Below are positions 60,848 through 62,889 of a stretch of 62,889 nt of DNA, in pieces. How positions within the stretch are numbered: position 1 is the first letter of the stretch; the number at the start of each line of letters is the position of its first letter. The notes below the pieces were generated by a model that did not search any database, was not told where the DNA came from, and worked only from the letters and a program-made list of their open reading frames with translations. A program made the translations under genes and the position numbers. Origin of the DNA: an uncultured Bacteroidales bacterium (GTDB lineage Bacteria > Bacteroidota > Bacteroidia > Bacteroidales > Muribaculaceae); contig CACWID010000012.1 in the NCBI GenBank assembly GCA_902760865.1, forward strand, positions 1 through 62,889. Reading direction: 5' to 3'.

Positions 60848-62035
60848 TTATAGCGCTGCGGCAAACTCTTTACCGAACTGGCGGCTCTGCTCCAGAGCAT
60901 CCTGGTCGGGAACCCACTGGGCGCGGATACCGTCGTTAACGGGCTCGATGCCGGCTGCCTTCAGGTGCTCGGTGATGAGCTTGGGGGCCTCACCGCTCCA
61001 GCCGAAACTACCGAAGGCGGCACCTTTTTTCTTCTTCAGCTTCATGCCCTTGAGCATCTCCAGGATGCCTGCGATGGCATAGCTGTAGCCGTTGTTGATG
61101 GTGGGAGAGCCTACGAGCACGGCGCGCGAGTGGAACACCTCGGTGAGGATGTCGTTCTTGTCGTTGAGCGCGGCGTTGTAAATCTTGACGGTTGTCGTGG
61201 GCGACTGCTCGCGGATGCCCTCGGCAATAGCCTGGGCCATCAGGCGGGTGCTCTGCCACATGGTGTCATAGACGATGGTCACCTGATCCTCCTGATAGTT
61301 GTCGCTCCATTGCAGGTATTTCTCAATAATCAAACCCGGGTTGTTGCGCCAGATGATGCCGTGGCTCGGGCAGATCATCTTCAAGGGCAGATTCATACCC
61401 ACCACTTCCTTCACCTTGCGGTTACACAGCGGGCTGAAGGGGGCGATGATGTTGGCATAGTATTTCTCAGCCTCCTGCAGCACCTCGGCCATGCACACCT
61501 GGTCGTCGTAGAGCGACTCGGTTGCATAGTGCTGACCGAAACCGTCGTTACTGAACAGGATATCCTCACCGCCCAGGTAGCAGAACATGGTGTCGGGCCA
61601 GTGCAGCATCGTGGCTTCAATAAAGGTGAGCGAGGTGTCACCCAATAAGAGTTTGTCACCAGTCTTGACGTTGACAAAGTTCCAGTCCATGTGATAATGG
61701 CCACGGATGATAGCCTCGCCCTTGGCGGTGCAATAGATAGGCGTGTCAGGGATTTCACGCATGAGGTCAACGAGAGCGCCGCTATGGTCTATCTCGTTGT
61801 GACACATCACGATATAGTCAATCTCGTTGAGGTCAATCTCTTTCTTCAGATTGGCAACAAATTCACGGCTGTAGGGCAGCCATGACGTGTCGATCAACAC
61901 ATTCTTCTTGTCACGGATCAGGTAGGAGTTGTAACTCGAGCCACGATGGGTGGACAATTCGTCACCATGGAAGGTCTTCAATTCCCAGTCCACTTTTCCA
62001 ACCCAAGTCACTCTATCGGTCAGTTTCTTAGCCAT
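60848..62035 (-). CDS. fprA: FprA family A-type flavoprotein (flavodiiron O2/NO reductase)
   Basis: 395 residues. Metallo-beta-lactamase-like diiron domain with H79-x-E81-x-D83-H84 (CHNEIDHSG), H145 (LHWPD), D164 (FSNDGFG) and H225 (CPSHGIIWR), practically the ligand numbering known from rubredoxin:oxygen oxidoreductase. C-terminal flavodoxin domain (~252-395: IVYDTMWQSTRLMAQAIAEGI; GSPTINNGYSYAIAG). It reduces O2 to water (or NO) as an anaerobe's defence. It is the first gene of an operon with nfnA and nfnB, which may supply the electrons through a ferredoxin or rubredoxin. Confidence 0.93.
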   Translation of the reverse strand: MAKKLTDRVTWVGKVDWELKTFHGDELSTHRGSSYNSYLIRDKKNVLIDTSWLPYSREFVANLKKEIDLNEIDYIVMCHNEIDHSGALVDLMREIPDTPIYCTAKGEAIIRGHYHMDWNFVNVKTGDKLLLGDTSLTFIEATMLHWPDTMFCYLGGEDILFSNDGFGQHYATESLYDDQVCMAEVLQEAEKYYANIIAPFSPLCNRKVKEVVGMNLPLKMICPSHGIIWRNNPGLIIEKYLQWSDNYQEDQVTIVYDTMWQSTRLMAQAIAEGIREQSPTTTVKIYNAALNDKNDILTEVFHSRAVLVGSPTINNGYSYAIAGILEMLKGMKLKKKKGAAFGSFGWSGEAPKLITEHLKAAGIEPVNDGIRAQWVPDQDALEQSRQFGKEFAAAL

Positions 62036-62082
62036 TGGTCTATAGTATAGTCAGTTAATAAGTTGATTTCCAAAATATCCCG

Positions 62083-62115
62083 CAAAGGTACTGCTTTTTA
62101 TTCACAATGGCCCAA
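62083..62115 (-). promoter_or_regulatory. fprA promoter: TTTG-like box (62115-62113), spacer, TACCTTTG (62090-62083)
   Basis: Perfect -7 box on the minus strand, about 48 nt before the fprA ATG. The -33 element (TTG/TTTT) is approximate. Confidence 0.6.
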
Positions 62116-62228
62116 AAAATCCAATAATTTTCTTTTTATTATGTGTTAGAGACTGAGCTGTCAAAAAGCAATTCATGGATTATGAAAAGAAAACCACTAA
62201 TTTGCTGGTTCACAGTAAAACCGTTTGA

Positions 62229-62266
62229 CAAAACAAAAACAAGTGGAAGGACCAATCCCTCCACTC
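62229..62266 (-). terminator. Terminator of the serpin gene
   Basis: On the minus strand AGTGGAGGGA-TTGG-TCCTTCCACT followed by TGTTTTTGTTTTG, about 52 nt after the serpin stop codon. The rest of 62036-62317 has no gene. Confidence 0.85.
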
Positions 62267-62317
62267 ATAGGGCTTATGCAAGCCAAGTAAACTGTAATAA
62301 AAAATTATGGTTTTGAA

Positions 62318-62889
62318 TCAGTTGCCGCAGTAGGTGCCGATGAAGAAGATGCTGCGGGTGCTCTCCTCGAGTATGAAATACAGGAAGGGGCGGTTGGCAT
62401 GGAACTCGGCTTTTTCATAGTGCTGTGGTCCGGGGGATGTTACTCCCATCGTCGCAACGGTCACTGCCGAGGCTTTGGCTCCGTCCTCGTCGACTTCGAT
62501 CTTGGCCTTCTGCTTCATCATGGATACAAACAGCCTCGTGTCAGACATGTTTGAGAAGTCGGCACTGGCCGTGAACGCCGATTTGATGCCCATGGGCTCG
62601 AGGACATCTATCAGATCGATGTCGCTCACGATTTCAAACCGCGGCATGAGAATATCCACCTCGTGGGGCGTCATGTCGATGGCGTCCAGATGGTCGGTCA
62701 ATTCCTGCTGGCTCATCTCGCGGATGAGGTCGCCCGTGGTCTTCCCCTCGGCAGGCAGCATGACATACATGCTGTAGCCGTCACTGCCAAAGGGTATGCG
62801 CAGCATGGAGCACAACTCGCTCTCGCAGCCCTGTGCGATGGCCTTGCGGTGCATGAGTTCACGCGTCACGATAGATCCGTCAGGCAAGG
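62318..62889 (-). CDS. Serpin family protein (C-terminal part; 5' end outside the window)
   Basis: 189 codons of the C-terminal half are visible; the frame is open to the window edge. Serpin features: PFGSDGYSMYVMLP (strand 6B/4C-type region), VDILMPRFEIVSDIDL (family 'P-KF-I' segment), ADFSNMSDTRLFVSMMKQKAKIEVDEDG (breach and hinge), then the reactive-centre hinge GAKASAVTVATM with small residues at P12-P9, which is the pattern of inhibitory serpins, and the closing ANRPFLYFILEESTRSIFFIG. The reactive loop would fall around 147-165 of the visible part. Probably a secreted or lipid-anchored protease inhibitor; the N-terminal signal cannot be seen. Confidence 0.9.
   Translation of the reverse strand, partial: LPDGSIVTRELMHRKAIAQGCESELCSMLRIPFGSDGYSMYVMLPAEGKTTGDLIREMSQQELTDHLDAIDMTPHEVDILMPRFEIVSDIDLIDVLEPMGIKSAFTASADFSNMSDTRLFVSMMKQKAKIEVDEDGAKASAVTVATMGVTSPGPQHYEKAEFHANRPFLYFILEESTRSIFFIGTYCGN

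Overview
The window looks like a chromosomal segment of an anaerobic gut-type Bacteroidales (Bacteroidota). The evidence is about twenty Bacteroidota-type promoters (-7 box TAnnTTTG, often with TTG/TTTG about 19-22 bp upstream), almost no Shine-Dalgarno sequences, dockerin-like C-terminal tails on secreted proteins, one C-terminus resembling a type IX secretion sorting domain, a serine palmitoyltransferase (sphingolipid synthesis), DUF5686 and YjgP/YjgQ proteins, and fermentative [FeFe] hydrogenase and Ptb-Buk modules. Muribaculaceae or Prevotellaceae would fit, but the family cannot be fixed from sequence reading alone.

Layout. 0.2-3 kb: serine palmitoyltransferase, a pRiA4b ORF-3-like protein, a small lipoprotein and tRNA-Gly(CCC). 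3-13.4 kb: cell-envelope proteins, namely a minus-strand pair (TolB-like propeller protein plus a 1245-residue amidase), then a six-hairpin lipoprotein and a Tricorn-like S41 protease. 13.6 kb: rpsA. 15.7-25 kb: a hydrogen island with hydB-hydA-hydC (electron-bifurcating type), a second chimeric [FeFe] hydrogenase, and the maturases hydG-hydF on the opposite strand; hydE is not here. 25-30 kb: lptD, a YiiX-like cysteine hydrolase, an EFR1 flavodoxin/ferredoxin and a LysE exporter. 30-34 kb: ptb-buk diverging from tatA-tatC. 34-41 kb: a gingipain-adhesin-like dockerin protein, a CPA2 antiporter, MgtC and an EEP-family hydrolase. 41-48 kb: dxr-rseP-rlmI, two lipoproteins and a DPP III peptidase. 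49-55 kb, minus strand: LptF/G permease, ribBA, HD hydrolase and secreted endonuclease I. 55-63 kb: CYTH protein, DUF5686 outer-membrane protein, the fprA-nfnA-nfnB redox operon and the 3' part of a serpin gene.

How the genes connect. HydABC couples NADH and ferredoxin to H2. NfnAB couples ferredoxin and NADH to NADP. FprA reduces O2 (or NO) to water. EFR1 and the second hydrogenase are further electron carriers, so the window holds much of an anaerobe's low-potential electron economy, with Ptb-Buk as an acyl-phosphate route to ATP.

The strongest observation is the second hydrogenase (20448-22250). Its N-terminal part is HydB-like (thioredoxin-like [2Fe-2S] domain, then the HydB C-terminal 2x[4Fe-4S] ferredoxin) with the NADH/FMN module missing, and it joins the HydA H-cluster domain right after the last cluster cysteine. 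A second theme is a family of dispersed palindromic repeats (16 copies of a GAGACGC...GCGTCTC hairpin, a CCCCTCTAA/TTAGAGGGG hairpin and a MITE-like element) filling intergenic space, including a roughly 3-copy tandem array at 48.5-49.1 kb. A third is that both dockerin-tailed proteins appear to carry a jelly-roll domain inserted inside a split fibronectin III domain.
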